The notes beneath the pieces are model-generated. The model was not told the DNA's origin. It saw only the letters and a list, made by a program, of their open reading frames with translations, and did not search any database. A DNA stretch of 64,000 nucleotides from JAEZPW01 sp035629075 (GTDB lineage: Bacteria > Acidobacteriota > Terriglobia > Terriglobales > Acidobacteriaceae). Every line of letters begins with the position of its first letter. The stretch's first letter is position 1. Both the position numbers and the translations under genes were made by a program. This document shows positions 14,831-24,045 of the stretch, one piece after another. The DNA lies in assembly GCA_035629075.1 (NCBI GenBank), contig DASPIK010000013.1, positions 6,342-70,341 on the forward strand, read 5' to 3'.

Positions 14831-16270
14831 ATGGCCACCGACAATCGAGTGGACGGGACATCTCTTCGCCCCGGCCTTGAATTTGCAGAGTACGTTGAAG
14901 ACTTTCGCCGCGCTGGCCACGAAGCCGTGGAATGGATCGCCTCGTACCTTGAGCATGCGCGCGAGTACCCTGTTTTGCCTCGAGTCAAGCCGGGAGATCT
15001 GATCGATGCGCTACCCGCGGCAGCTCCTGACGGCGGTGAGTCGTTTGACACCATTCTCGACGACTTCCAACAGAAAGTCGTGCCGGCCGTCACGCATTGG
15101 AACCATCCCCGCTTTCTCGCATACTTCGCCTGTACTGGGTCGACACCGGCCATCGTTGCCGAAATGCTGTCCGCTGCTCTCAACACAAACGGCCTGCATT
15201 GGATCACGTCGCCTGCTGTAGCGGAGCTTGAAAAGGTTGCGATGGGCTGGCTCCGGCAGTGGCTCGGGTTACCTGAAGGCTTCTTCGGCATCATTTACGA
15301 CACAGCATCGGTCAGTACAATGCACGCCATCGCGGCAGCACGCGAGATGGCTGCGCCCCAGTTCCGCGAAAACGGTAGCCAGCCCAACCTGGTTGTCTAC
15401 ACCTCTGAACAATCGCATTCGTCGGTTGAAAAGGGTGCCATTGCTATTGGCCTCGGACAAAAGAACGTAAGGAAAATCGCCACTGACGAAGAGTTTCGGA
15501 TGCGTCCCGACCTGCTGTTTCAGGCTATCGAGGCGGATCTGGCTACTGGCCTGAAGCCCTTCTGTGTAGTTGCCACTGTGGGAACCACTTCGACGACCAG
15601 CGTCGATCCCGTAAGCGAAATAGCCGATGTCGCGGAAAAGTATGGCCTATGGTTTCACATCGATGCAGCTTACGCCGGTTCCGCAGCGATATTACCGGAA
15701 TATAGGCACATCCTTGCCGGGGCAGAACGAGCGCATTCACTTGTGATGAATCCCCACAAATGGATGTTCACGCCGGTTGATCTGAGCGCTTTCTACACCC
15801 GGCGGCCCGACATCCTGCGACGTGCATTCTCGCTTGTCCCAGAGTACCTGCGGCCCGCTGAAGATCCCAAAGCTATTAACTTAATGGACTACGGCGTACC
15901 GCTTGGCCGCCGTTTTCGTTCGCTCAAACTCTGGTTCGTCATGCGGTATTTCGGGCGCGAGGGCATTCAGCATCTGCTTCGCAACCACATTCAGTGGGCG
16001 CAGGAATTTGCAATGTGGATCGATGCCGATCAGCGGTTCGAGCGTGTCGCCCCCGCTCCGTTTTCGGTCGTTTGCTTCCGGTTCAAGGGTTCGGACGAGC
16101 AGAACAAGGCCCTGCTGGAGCGCGTCAACGCGACCGGCGAGGTGTTCCTATCGCACACGGCGCTTAAAGGCCAATACGTCCTGCGCATCGCCATAGGCAA
16201 TCTGGGCACCACGCGAGACGACGTTGTGCGTACTTGGGAGTTATTGAAGGAATCGGCTGCCGCACTTTAG
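14831..16270 (+). CDS. PLP-dependent group II decarboxylase (aromatic-L-amino-acid decarboxylase type)
   Basis: 479 residues of the pyridoxal-phosphate group II decarboxylase family, which removes CO2 from amino acids such as Trp, Tyr, Phe, DOPA or Glu. Motifs are THWNHPRFLAYF near residue 95, TSEQSHSSVEKGA (cofactor phosphate and stacking His), VATVGTTSTTSVDP, the cofactor Asp in WFHIDAAYAG, and the Schiff-base Lys K310 in NPHKWMF. Architecture and length match AADC rather than the shorter GadA. The ATG at 14831 is preceded by GGAGA. It starts 79 bp after the tRNA. An MFS exporter lies 126 bp downstream on the same strand; it could export the amine, but that link is only positional. Confidence 0.9.
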   Translation: MATDNRVDGTSLRPGLEFAEYVEDFRRAGHEAVEWIASYLEHAREYPVLPRVKPGDLIDALPAAAPDGGESFDTILDDFQQKVVPAVTHWNHPRFLAYFACTGSTPAIVAEMLSAALNTNGLHWITSPAVAELEKVAMGWLRQWLGLPEGFFGIIYDTASVSTMHAIAAAREMAAPQFRENGSQPNLVVYTSEQSHSSVEKGAIAIGLGQKNVRKIATDEEFRMRPDLLFQAIEADLATGLKPFCVVATVGTTSTTSVDPVSEIADVAEKYGLWFHIDAAYAGSAAILPEYRHILAGAERAHSLVMNPHKWMFTPVDLSAFYTRRPDILRRAFSLVPEYLRPAEDPKAINLMDYGVPLGRRFRSLKLWFVMRYFGREGIQHLLRNHIQWAQEFAMWIDADQRFERVAPAPFSVVCFRFKGSDEQNKALLERVNATGEVFLSHTALKGQYVLRIAIGNLGTTRDDVVRTWELLKESAAAL

Positions 16271-16396
16271 CTCGCAACCCAATGCATGTGATGTTGGCCG
16301 CAGCTTTGCACAGACGCAAGTAGTAGAGTGCCTGGTAGCGTTGCCCTGAAGGGTGTGACGGCGCGCCAGTGCCGCCTTGCCAAGAGAACGTAGAGA

Positions 16397-17641
16397 ATGA
16401 GCATTGCCACCGCGCCTAGTGTGCCCGAGCGCACCGGGTCCAAAAACAAGCTGGACGTCGCCGTAATCGCCGCCATTATCGCCGGCGCGTGCACATTCCT
16501 GAACGTCTATTGCACGCAGCCCCTACTTCCCTTTTTGCAGCGGGTCTACGGCGCGTCGGAGGTGGAGGTGAGCCTCACCGTCGGCGCCGTGACGCTCGCG
16601 GTCGCCCTTATGGCTCCGGTGGTCGGGCTCTTCGCTGAGAGCGTCGGACGAAAGAAGGTGATCGTCCCGGCACTGTTCGCGCTAAGTGTGCCGACGTTCC
16701 TCGCCGCCACGTCAAACTCACTCACTGCGTTGATCCTCTGGCGCTTCGCCCAAGGCTTGTTTGTGCCCGGGATCATCACTGTGATGATGGCCTATATCAA
16801 CGAGGAATTCCCGGACCGTGTCGGGTCTGTGATGGCGGCTTACGTGACGGGGACAGTTTTCGGTGGATTTCTTGGACGCTTTCTAGCTGGAGTGATCGCC
16901 GCTCACTGGCATTGGCGATCGACTTTCGTTGTGCTCGGCGTTATCAACCTTTTGGGTGCAATCGCCGTTCGTCAGTGGCTTCCCAAAGCTCAGAACTTCG
17001 TTCGTGCCCAAGGCGTATCGCATTCACTGCAAGTTGCATGGGAGCACCTGCACAATCCTCGCCTGCTGGCCGTGTTCGGAATGGGGTTTTGCGTATTGCT
17101 GTCGCTGGTGGGTGTTTTCACATACGCAAACTTCTATCTGGCAGCGCCACCGTTCAATCTCAGCCCCGCAGCACTGGGAAGCATCTTCTTCGTTTACCTT
17201 CTCGGCTTGATCGTTACACCGCTCGCCGGAAAGTTTCTAGACCGACGTGGTTTCCGGAACACTGCCCTGCTCGCTTTGGGGATGAGCGTTGCGGGACTAC
17301 TGCTGACGCTTGTCCACTACCTGCCCGTCGTCGTAGCCGGGCTAGCGTTCTTCTCGTCGGGAGTATTCGTTTCGCAGTCGGCAGCCACAGTTCAGACTGG
17401 CCGTGTTGCGGGTCGGGCACGTTCTTCGGCCGCTGGTTTATACGTCACGTTCTACTACATCGGTGGAAGCTTGGGTGCGACTGTTCCGGCGTGGTTCTGG
17501 CAGTGGGGTGGATGGCCCGCTTGCGTTGCGCTTTTGACAGGCGTGTCTCTGGTTACTCTTATACTGGGCATTATGAGCGGTCGTTCCTTGTCTATAGAGA
17601 CGAGCGAAGTGGACGCTATGACCGAGAGCTACTTCGATTGA
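16397..17641 (+). CDS. MFS transporter, YnfM-like 12-TM permease
   Basis: 414 residues with twelve hydrophobic helices. Family signatures are GACTFLNVYCTQPLLPF in helix 1 (typical of the YnfM/YybF group), the loop 2-3 motif GLFAESVGRKKVI (G-x-x-x-D/E-R-x-G-R-K/R), and GKFLDRRGFRNTALL in the matching second-half loop. Members are proton-driven exporters with broad or unknown substrates such as arabinose-like sugars or drugs. It is preceded by the PLP decarboxylase and followed 74 bp later by the secreted GH31 enzyme, so a role in amine export or sugar transport is possible but not shown. The start at 16397 has GAGA upstream. Confidence 0.9.
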   Translation: MSIATAPSVPERTGSKNKLDVAVIAAIIAGACTFLNVYCTQPLLPFLQRVYGASEVEVSLTVGAVTLAVALMAPVVGLFAESVGRKKVIVPALFALSVPTFLAATSNSLTALILWRFAQGLFVPGIITVMMAYINEEFPDRVGSVMAAYVTGTVFGGFLGRFLAGVIAAHWHWRSTFVVLGVINLLGAIAVRQWLPKAQNFVRAQGVSHSLQVAWEHLHNPRLLAVFGMGFCVLLSLVGVFTYANFYLAAPPFNLSPAALGSIFFVYLLGLIVTPLAGKFLDRRGFRNTALLALGMSVAGLLLTLVHYLPVVVAGLAFFSSGVFVSQSAATVQTGRVAGRARSSAAGLYVTFYYIGGSLGATVPAWFWQWGGWPACVALLTGVSLVTLILGIMSGRSLSIETSEVDAMTESYFD

Positions 17642-17715
17642 TTGCTGGAGCCGGCGCGAATCACTCTACAGCCGTTGACATAGGCCGGATCAACGCATAT
17701 ACGTTCAGAGTTCCT

Positions 17716-20175
17716 ATGAAGATCGCAACGGCGGTTCTCCTCGTTCTCATGTCCGCGACGCCCCTGCTTTCCCAATGGCAGTCCGTCGGCGATGTCAACA
17801 GCGTCACCCATGTACCAGGTGGGATCGAACTGCGCACTTCAGGCGCGACAGTTCGCGTAACGGCGTTAAGTCCATCGGTGGTTCGGGTTCGCTACGCGAA
17901 GGGAGATTCCCTGCCCAAACGCGACTCTTTTGCGGTCGTAGAAAACACTGGATTCACCGCGCCTTCGACAAACCCGAAAGAATCTGCTGATGCGATTGAG
18001 TTCAGCACGGGCAAGTTGATAGTGCGCGTGGAAAAGGCTTCGGCGCGAGTAGTGTTTCTTTCGCCGGACAACAAGGTGATGTTGCAGGATCACCCGAATT
18101 ATCCAGTCGTTTGGAACGGCTCTGAGTTTCGCGTCTACAAGTCAATGCCTGCGGACGAGCACTACTTCGGCCTCGGAGATAAGGCAGGGCCGCTCGACCA
18201 TCGCGATTCCGCATTCACGATGTGGAATATGGACGCTTTCGGCTGGCAGCAAGGCACCGATCCTGTCTACAAATCGATTCCCTTCTTCATCGGAATGCGC
18301 GGTGGGGCGGCATACGGGGTATTCCTCGACAATACGTGGCGCAGCAGCTTCGATTTCGGCAAACAGTCTCGTGACTATCTTTCGTTCGGATCGGACGGTG
18401 GTGACCTCGATTACTACTTTTTCTACGGTCCTGATCCGAAGCAGGTCATATCGGACTACACGGCTCTGACGGGACGCATGCCGTTGCCGCCGCTATTTGC
18501 GCTCGGGTTTCAACAGTCGCGCTACAGTTACTATCCGGAATCACGCGTTCGCCGGATCGCTTCGGAGCTCCGCAAACGTAAGATTCCTGCTGACGTCATC
18601 TACCTCGACATTCATTACCTCGATCGCTTCACTCCGTTCACGCTCAACAAGGAGTACTTTCCTGATTTCGCCAAAATGGTCGGCGACCTAGCTCAGCAGA
18701 ACCTTAAGGTCGTTACGATCGTTGATTTGCATCTGGCGAACCGGAAAGGTTACCGCCCGTTTGAGGAAGGCGCAGCGGGTGATCATTTTCTCAAGGATCC
18801 TGACGGGTCCACCTACGTCGCTCCGGTCTGGCCCGGGCCCAGTGTCTTCCCGGACTTCACGCGCGAAGCTACGCGTCGCTGGTTCGGAACCCTCTACCGC
18901 GAACTCGTCGGCATGGGTGTGCGTGGTATCTGGAACGACATGAACGAGCCCGCCATTTTCGAGACTCCGACAAAAACGATGCCGCTCGATACAGTTCATC
19001 GCGTGGACGTATCCGGGGGCGGTGAGCGCAAGACCAGTCATCGCGAGATCCACAACGTAGTTGGCCACGAGAATGTCCACGCCACCTACGATGGTCTGCT
19101 GAAGCTTCAGCCCGACTCGCGGCCGTTCGTTCTGACGCGTGCGGCATTTGCCGGCAGCCAGCGCTACGCGGCAACGTGGACCGGAGACAACCAGGCCACG
19201 TGGTCACACTACGGCATGACATTGCCAACCCTGCTGAGCCTTGGTCTGTCGGGTTATACGTTTGTCGGGAATGACGTGGGCGGCTTCGATGGCAGTCCGA
19301 CTGCCGACTTGCTCACCCGCTGGATGCAGGTCGGAGCATTCACGCCGCTCTTCCGTAATCACACTGCCTTTGGTACTCGCGACCAGGAACCATGGGTCCA
19401 CGGCCCCGAGCACGAGGCGATCCGCCGCCGGTTCATCGAAGCCCGATACCGGCTGCTGCCGTACATCTACACACTTTTCGAGGAAAGTTCACGCACTGGC
19501 ACACCCGTCATGCGCCCGCTATTCCTGGAGTTTCCTAAGGAGCAGGACGTGGCCACCATTGGCACTCAGTTCATGTTCGGCCCGGGTCTGCTGGTCGCGC
19601 CCAAATTGACAGAGATGCTCGACCCATATCCGATCGTGTTGCCCAAAGGCGACTGGTACGACTATTGGACAGGTCTGCGCGTTGAACATCCCGCTTCTCC
19701 AGCTAGAACGCCTGGCGGCGGGACGAGGCTAACGGCGGAGCCATCGCTCGGGGAAATGCCTGTGTTCGTGCGGGCGGGTGCCATCATTCCACATCAGCCG
19801 CTAGTTCAATCAACGGAAGAGACTCCCAACGGTCCACTTGAATTGCGCGTTTATCCCGGTTCGAACTGCAACGGGACGGTCTATGCCGATGACGGCAAGA
19901 GTTTCGAGTACCGTAAAGGCCAATTTTTCCGTCAGCGCTTCACGTGTGACTTGACCCCAAAATCGATACAAGTTGACATGTCGGCGCCTACCGGGTCGTT
20001 TGTTCCGTGGTGGAAACAGGTAGCCCTCACGATCTACGGTACCCAGGGTGCGCCGAAAGAGGTGAAACTCGGCACGAGGCTTTTATCAGACTGGAAATAT
20101 GACCCGGCGTCGAAATCATTGAGCGTAACCGTTCCGGTTTCGCGAGAAAAAATGGAACTCACAGTCGGGTACTGA
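17716..20175 (+). CDS. Secreted glycoside hydrolase family 31 enzyme (alpha-glucosidase/alpha-xylosidase type)
   Basis: 819 residues. Residues 1-20 are a signal peptide (MKIATAVLLVLMSATPLLSQ). An N-terminal beta-sandwich galactose-mutarotase-like domain precedes the GH31 barrel (PLPPLFALGFQQSRYSYYPE onward). The catalytic nucleophile is D408 in GIWNDMNEPAIF and the acid/base is D491 in WTGDNQATW; HFLKDPDG and FVGNDVGGFDG are further family motifs. A C-terminal domain (VFVRAGAIIPHQPL, then VYADDGKSFEY) completes the usual layout. It probably releases glucose or xylose from alpha-linked sugars in the periplasm. ATG 17716 is chosen because the signal peptide starts here; the frame stays open into the MFS gene by chance. 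A terminator follows at 20209. Confidence 0.94.
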   Translation: MKIATAVLLVLMSATPLLSQWQSVGDVNSVTHVPGGIELRTSGATVRVTALSPSVVRVRYAKGDSLPKRDSFAVVENTGFTAPSTNPKESADAIEFSTGKLIVRVEKASARVVFLSPDNKVMLQDHPNYPVVWNGSEFRVYKSMPADEHYFGLGDKAGPLDHRDSAFTMWNMDAFGWQQGTDPVYKSIPFFIGMRGGAAYGVFLDNTWRSSFDFGKQSRDYLSFGSDGGDLDYYFFYGPDPKQVISDYTALTGRMPLPPLFALGFQQSRYSYYPESRVRRIASELRKRKIPADVIYLDIHYLDRFTPFTLNKEYFPDFAKMVGDLAQQNLKVVTIVDLHLANRKGYRPFEEGAAGDHFLKDPDGSTYVAPVWPGPSVFPDFTREATRRWFGTLYRELVGMGVRGIWNDMNEPAIFETPTKTMPLDTVHRVDVSGGGERKTSHREIHNVVGHENVHATYDGLLKLQPDSRPFVLTRAAFAGSQRYAATWTGDNQATWSHYGMTLPTLLSLGLSGYTFVGNDVGGFDGSPTADLLTRWMQVGAFTPLFRNHTAFGTRDQEPWVHGPEHEAIRRRFIEARYRLLPYIYTLFEESSRTGTPVMRPLFLEFPKEQDVATIGTQFMFGPGLLVAPKLTEMLDPYPIVLPKGDWYDYWTGLRVEHPASPARTPGGGTRLTAEPSLGEMPVFVRAGAIIPHQPLVQSTEETPNGPLELRVYPGSNCNGTVYADDGKSFEYRKGQFFRQRFTCDLTPKSIQVDMSAPTGSFVPWWKQVALTIYGTQGAPKEVKLGTRLLSDWKYDPASKSLSVTVPVSREKMELTVGY

Positions 20176-20208
20176 CGTACTTTCGATTAGACGATCGCTA
20201 AAGGGCCC

Positions 20209-20234
20209 TTGGGGTGAGCTCCGGCTCACCCCAA
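20209..20234. terminator. Bidirectional terminator between GH31 and the serine hydrolase gene
   Basis: TTGGGGTGAGC (20209-20219), TCCG loop, GCTCACCCCAA (20224-20234), then TCTTTT. The 11-bp perfect stem lies between two convergent genes. Confidence 0.85.
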
Positions 20235-20255
20235 TCTTTTCTGCAAATTGCTTGT

Positions 20256-21860
20256 CTATTGTGCCGCCGCAGTAGCTGCTTTCGCCGGTTTGAACAGCAA
20301 ATCCTGATAGTCGAAGCTGAAATCCGCGATATCTGAAGTTGGGACCATCGTCACATGGCCGATCGTCCCCTGATTGTCCAACGCGAACGTAAGGAAAGCG
20401 TCTGGGATCGTCTTGTCGCGAAACACGACCTTGAACGTATCGTAGTGCCAGTGCTCGAGGTCGCCAATCATAGCGGGTGTACGGGTCATGCGTAGCACGA
20501 GACGTCCGTTCTCGTTGCTGATAACCGCCTTGCCGTACCAAGGATCCTGATAGTCGCCAGCGTAATTCGCCAGCGGGAGGGACGGCCTCGTATTGGCGGC
20601 GCGCTCCGCCGTCTGCTTCTTTTCGGCGGCGTGTGCTTTCGCCATGGTTTCGGCGCGTGCAGCCTTGTACGCCGTAACCCAATCGGTCGGTTCCAGACCA
20701 AGGTAGGAATCGAAGACGTGGTTGACGATCGCGGACAAGGCCCCACCCTCCTCCTGGTTCGTCAGCACGATGACTCCAAGTTTTTCTTCGGGAATCAGCG
20801 CAACCTGCGACAACATGCCGGTCAGCGCGCCTCCGTGACCAACCAGTTTCTTGCCGTGGAAGTCACGCATGGTCCAGCCCAGACCATAAGCCGAGAACTT
20901 AGCCTTCGTTGCCTTGAGCGGTGTGGGCGGTTCGGTGATCCGGATAATGGTATGTGGCGCCCACATCTCCTTTGATTGTGCTTCGCTGAAGAGCCTCTTG
21001 CCGTCAGGCAGTGCGCCAGCGTTCAACTGCGCTATCACCCACTTCGAAAGGTCGGTTACGTTTGTTTTGACGCCTGCTGCCGCCGCCCACGTGTCGTCCT
21101 TTGTCATGGCGATGGGCGTGAGCGTTCCTTCCAGGCGCCACCCTCGAGAATGCGGCCAGGCAACGTTGTCGCCGGGCTTGAAAGTGACGGAACTGATACG
21201 GCTGGCTTTCATGCCGAGCGGAGCAAAAATGCGTTCCCGGATGAAGTCGTCCCACGTCCTCCCAGTCACCGCATGGACCACCTCGCCGGCCACGATGAAC
21301 ATGAGGTTGTTGTAGGCATATTTGCTGCGCAGGCTCGATTCCGGACGGATATACCGTGCACCTGCGAGGACCTGTTCCCGCGTAAAATCCGTGTCGGGCC
21401 AGAACATAAGGTCGCCCGCCCCCAAACCCAACCCGCTGCGGTGGGTCACCAAGTCGCGAACGGTCAACTCCCGGGTAACGTAAGCATCGTAAGTAGCAAA
21501 ACTCGGGAGATACTTGGCTACGGGGTCATCCCACTTGATCTTGCCTTCGTCCACCAGGATTGCGAGCGCAGCAGTCGTGAACGCTTTGGAATTCGACGCG
21601 ATCCCGAAAAGCGTGTCGGCATCGACCGGGGCGGGTTCGCCGAGTTTTCGAACACCGTAGCCTTTGGCGACCATCACCTTGCCGTCTTTCACAATGGCAA
21701 CGGCAATACCCGGCACTTCGAACTCCTTCATAGTCCGCGCCACCCACGCATCGAGATCGGGAGGTGCATTCTGGGCTGCGGCAGAAACAGCAAAAAGAAG
21801 AATGAGCAGGCACGTCAGCAGGGATGAAGCTCGGCAAAGGCGAAGTCGCATGTTCCGCAT
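20256..21860 (-). CDS. Secreted serine hydrolase, beta-lactamase/esterase-like, with DUF3471-type C-terminal domain
   Basis: 534 residues. A signal peptide covers about residues 1-29 (LLTCLLILLFAVSAAAQ). The beta-lactamase class C/esterase fold has S-x-x-K in IASNSKAFT (nucleophile Ser and general-base Lys), Y-x-N in YAYNNLMF, and H-G-G in VGHGGALTG replacing the lactamase K-T-G. The last 110 residues (LANYAGDYQDPWYG onward) match the small beta-domain often fused to these enzymes. H-G-G and the extra domain favour an esterase or D-aminopeptidase rather than a true antibiotic-resistance enzyme. A second ATG at 21851 is possible. It is convergent with GH31. Confidence 0.9.
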   Translation of the reverse strand: MRNMRLRLCRASSLLTCLLILLFAVSAAAQNAPPDLDAWVARTMKEFEVPGIAVAIVKDGKVMVAKGYGVRKLGEPAPVDADTLFGIASNSKAFTTAALAILVDEGKIKWDDPVAKYLPSFATYDAYVTRELTVRDLVTHRSGLGLGAGDLMFWPDTDFTREQVLAGARYIRPESSLRSKYAYNNLMFIVAGEVVHAVTGRTWDDFIRERIFAPLGMKASRISSVTFKPGDNVAWPHSRGWRLEGTLTPIAMTKDDTWAAAAGVKTNVTDLSKWVIAQLNAGALPDGKRLFSEAQSKEMWAPHTIIRITEPPTPLKATKAKFSAYGLGWTMRDFHGKKLVGHGGALTGMLSQVALIPEEKLGVIVLTNQEEGGALSAIVNHVFDSYLGLEPTDWVTAYKAARAETMAKAHAAEKKQTAERAANTRPSLPLANYAGDYQDPWYGKAVISNENGRLVLRMTRTPAMIGDLEHWHYDTFKVVFRDKTIPDAFLTFALDNQGTIGHVTMVPTSDIADFSFDYQDLLFKPAKAATAAAQ

Positions 21861-22006
21861 GTCTCCGTTATTCTCTGCACCAACGAGGTGCAGATCGAAG
21901 TCGACCAGTCTTACGGCTTACCGGTAAGTTTTAGAGCAGGGATCGGGCCAACGCAAAAGAAATCGTTCGCTGAGTTAAATGGTAGCGCTTCGAAACGGAC
22001 GCGAAA

Positions 22007-22666
22007 CTACAACTCTGCCTGGTTCGCCGTTAATTGGCGGAGTTGCGCGCGGTCTCGTGGATGAATGATCGAGAATTCCCCACCCATTCGCGTTCCGTCG
22101 ACATTCCGTATCGTCGCCCGAGTACGAATCCAACTCTCACGCGCGCTGGCGCTCAGGCGAAAATGCACCGTTAGTTCCGCACCCACTGGAAAGACCTGCT
22201 GGCCGAGAAAGGCGATACCTGTCTCTGACAGGTCACATCCTTCACCAGCAAACATTTGTGGAGTGGTGTGATTACAGGCGTTCCGGACGGCCTTTCTGGC
22301 GCTTTTGTCGGCGTTTTCTGCCACTTCGACGACTCCGCCGTAACGCACTTCGAAGTGCATAGGCAGCCGAGGAGCACGCCGACGTTCTTCGCGCGCAGGC
22401 CGCGTCGAAGGCTGTGCGAGTACGAGCGTGCCGATGAGGCAGGCGATTTCGCGGTCCAGATAACTGGTGTACTTCTCTAACCGATTGTTTTCACACAAGG
22501 CTGATAGCCACTTCTTCTGCCTTGGGTGCAAGACGTGGCATGGGAGGATTCTGAAATTCCTAAACAGCCATAGGAGGCGGACACGTTCCCGTAGATTCGG
22601 CCGGACATAGGACAGACCGGCAGCGAATGATACGTGCAGAACCCCGCGTGTGAGTTTTTCGAGCAC
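22007..22666 (-). CDS. PilZ-domain protein with an additional N-terminal region
   Basis: 219 residues. The C-terminal half is a PilZ domain, the common c-di-GMP receptor fold: RRAPRLP at about residues 95-101 is the R-x-x-x-R binding motif and CDLSETGIAF supplies D/N-x-S-x-x-G. The N-terminal 90 residues (RERVRLLWLFRNFRILP then RQKKWLSAL) are basic and mostly helical with no domain I can name; similar extensions occur, from memory, on acidobacterial PilZ proteins. No output domain is visible. It may bind c-di-GMP and act on a partner such as a motility or polysaccharide machine. It is divergent from asd across 255 bp. Confidence 0.85.
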   Translation of the reverse strand: MLEKLTRGVLHVSFAAGLSYVRPNLRERVRLLWLFRNFRILPCHVLHPRQKKWLSALCENNRLEKYTSYLDREIACLIGTLVLAQPSTRPAREERRRAPRLPMHFEVRYGGVVEVAENADKSARKAVRNACNHTTPQMFAGEGCDLSETGIAFLGQQVFPVGAELTVHFRLSASARESWIRTRATIRNVDGTRMGGEFSIIHPRDRAQLRQLTANQAEL

Positions 22667-22921
22667 GATGTCCGTCGTGTTTTCGTTTTAACCACTATGC
22701 TGCGCCACATGACGATAACCATGCACCGAAGTTGATGCACGTTACGGAGGTAGCTGCCCAACCGGTGCGCGCCTATTTCGACTACCTTTCTGGAAGCCGC
22801 AATGAAGAAAAATTGTCCTGGTCGGATAGGACGATGCACCTGCACAGAGACAACTCTACTTTCGGCTGAGTTGATTTATGATGTGGTCACACCGATACCA
22901 ATCGTGGAAAGCTACTAATAA

Positions 22922-23977
22922 ATGCAGCATAAGAAGATTCCTGTAGGGATTCTGGGTGCGACCGGAATCGTAGGCCAGAGATTTATCCAAATGCTTGAAC
23001 ATCACCCGTGGTTCGAAGTGGCATGGCTCGCCGCTTCTGAACGATCCGCGGGACACACCTATGCGCACGCTGCGCGCTGGCGCCTCAAGACTGCCATCCC
23101 CGACAGAGTCGCGAAAATGCACGTCTCTCACCCAGATCCTGCAACGGCCCCGAAGGTGATCTTCGCTGCGCTGGATGCTGGAATCGCTGCCGAACTCGAA
23201 CCAAAGTTCGCCGAGGCTGGGTGCGCGGTCGTGTCCAACTCAAGCGCGTTGCGCATGCACGAGGACGTACCGCTCGTAATTCCAGAGGTTAACCCGGAGC
23301 ACCTTGCCCTGGTTCGAAATCAGCAGTGGCGGAAGACGTCCGGCGGTTTCGCGGTTACGAACCCCAACTGTTCGGCAATTGGTCTCGTCCTGGCGCTCGC
23401 ACCGCTGCACAAGCGCTTCGGAATCGAGAAACTGTTCGTGGTTACGATGCAGGCAATCAGCGGAGCCGGGTACCCTGGAGTCGCGTCGATGGACATTCTC
23501 GGGAACGTCATTCCCTACATCGCGAAAGAAGAAGAGAAGATGGAAGCCGAGACCCGCAAACTGCTCGGCACTCTGAACGACGGGAAGGTTACGCCGGCAG
23601 AGTTTTCCATCAGCGCACAGTGCAACCGCGTGCCAGTAGAGGATGGTCACACGGAATCCGTGTCAATCCAGTTCCGGATTAAAGCGACAGCGGAAGAGAT
23701 CATTTCGGCGTGGAAGGAATTCCGGGCGTTGCCACAAGAACTTAAACTGCCCAACGCTCCCGAACAGCCAGCGTTCTACGACGCGGCGCCCGACCGCCCG
23801 CAGCCCCGCTTCGACCTCGAACGTGGCGGCGGCATGGCATCCAGCATCGGCAGGCTTCGCCCCTGCGGTCTGCTGGACTGGAAGTTCACCGTTCTGTCGC
23901 ACAACACAATTCGGGGCGCCGCGGGCGCTGCACTGCTCAATGCAGAGTTATTGAAAGCCCAAGGCTATTTCGACTAG
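22922..23977 (+). CDS. asd: Aspartate-semialdehyde dehydrogenase (archaeal/fungal type)
   Basis: 351 residues. It reduces aspartyl phosphate to aspartate semialdehyde with NADPH, the branch point for lysine/DAP, threonine and methionine. The Rossmann motif GATGIVGQRFIQML is at residues 10-23; the catalytic Cys is C150 in NPNCSAIG; the catalytic-His region is SAQCNRVPVEDGHTE. The length near 350 and the GIVGQRFI/EVAWLAAS pattern place it in the archaeal/fungal ASADH subfamily rather than the E. coli type. First gene of asd-lysC-dapB-dapA; lysC begins 68 bp later. I saw no lysine riboswitch upstream. Confidence 0.96.
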   Translation: MQHKKIPVGILGATGIVGQRFIQMLEHHPWFEVAWLAASERSAGHTYAHAARWRLKTAIPDRVAKMHVSHPDPATAPKVIFAALDAGIAAELEPKFAEAGCAVVSNSSALRMHEDVPLVIPEVNPEHLALVRNQQWRKTSGGFAVTNPNCSAIGLVLALAPLHKRFGIEKLFVVTMQAISGAGYPGVASMDILGNVIPYIAKEEEKMEAETRKLLGTLNDGKVTPAEFSISAQCNRVPVEDGHTESVSIQFRIKATAEEIISAWKEFRALPQELKLPNAPEQPAFYDAAPDRPQPRFDLERGGGMASSIGRLRPCGLLDWKFTVLSHNTIRGAAGAALLNAELLKAQGYFD

Positions 23978-24045
23978 CGACGAAGAACGTACCGTGGTTC
24001 CGCCCGTCCGCAACAGGCGGAACACTGTGGAGAGAATCAGGCCCG

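Noticed and set aside
16912..17715. Upstream extension of the GH31 frame through the MFS gene
   Set aside because: The MFS gene in another frame is complete; the signal peptide fixes the GH31 start at 17716.
22667..22921. Lysine riboswitch before the asd-lysC operon
   Set aside because: I could not find the conserved lysine riboswitch core pieces or a terminator/antiterminator pair in this 255 bp.
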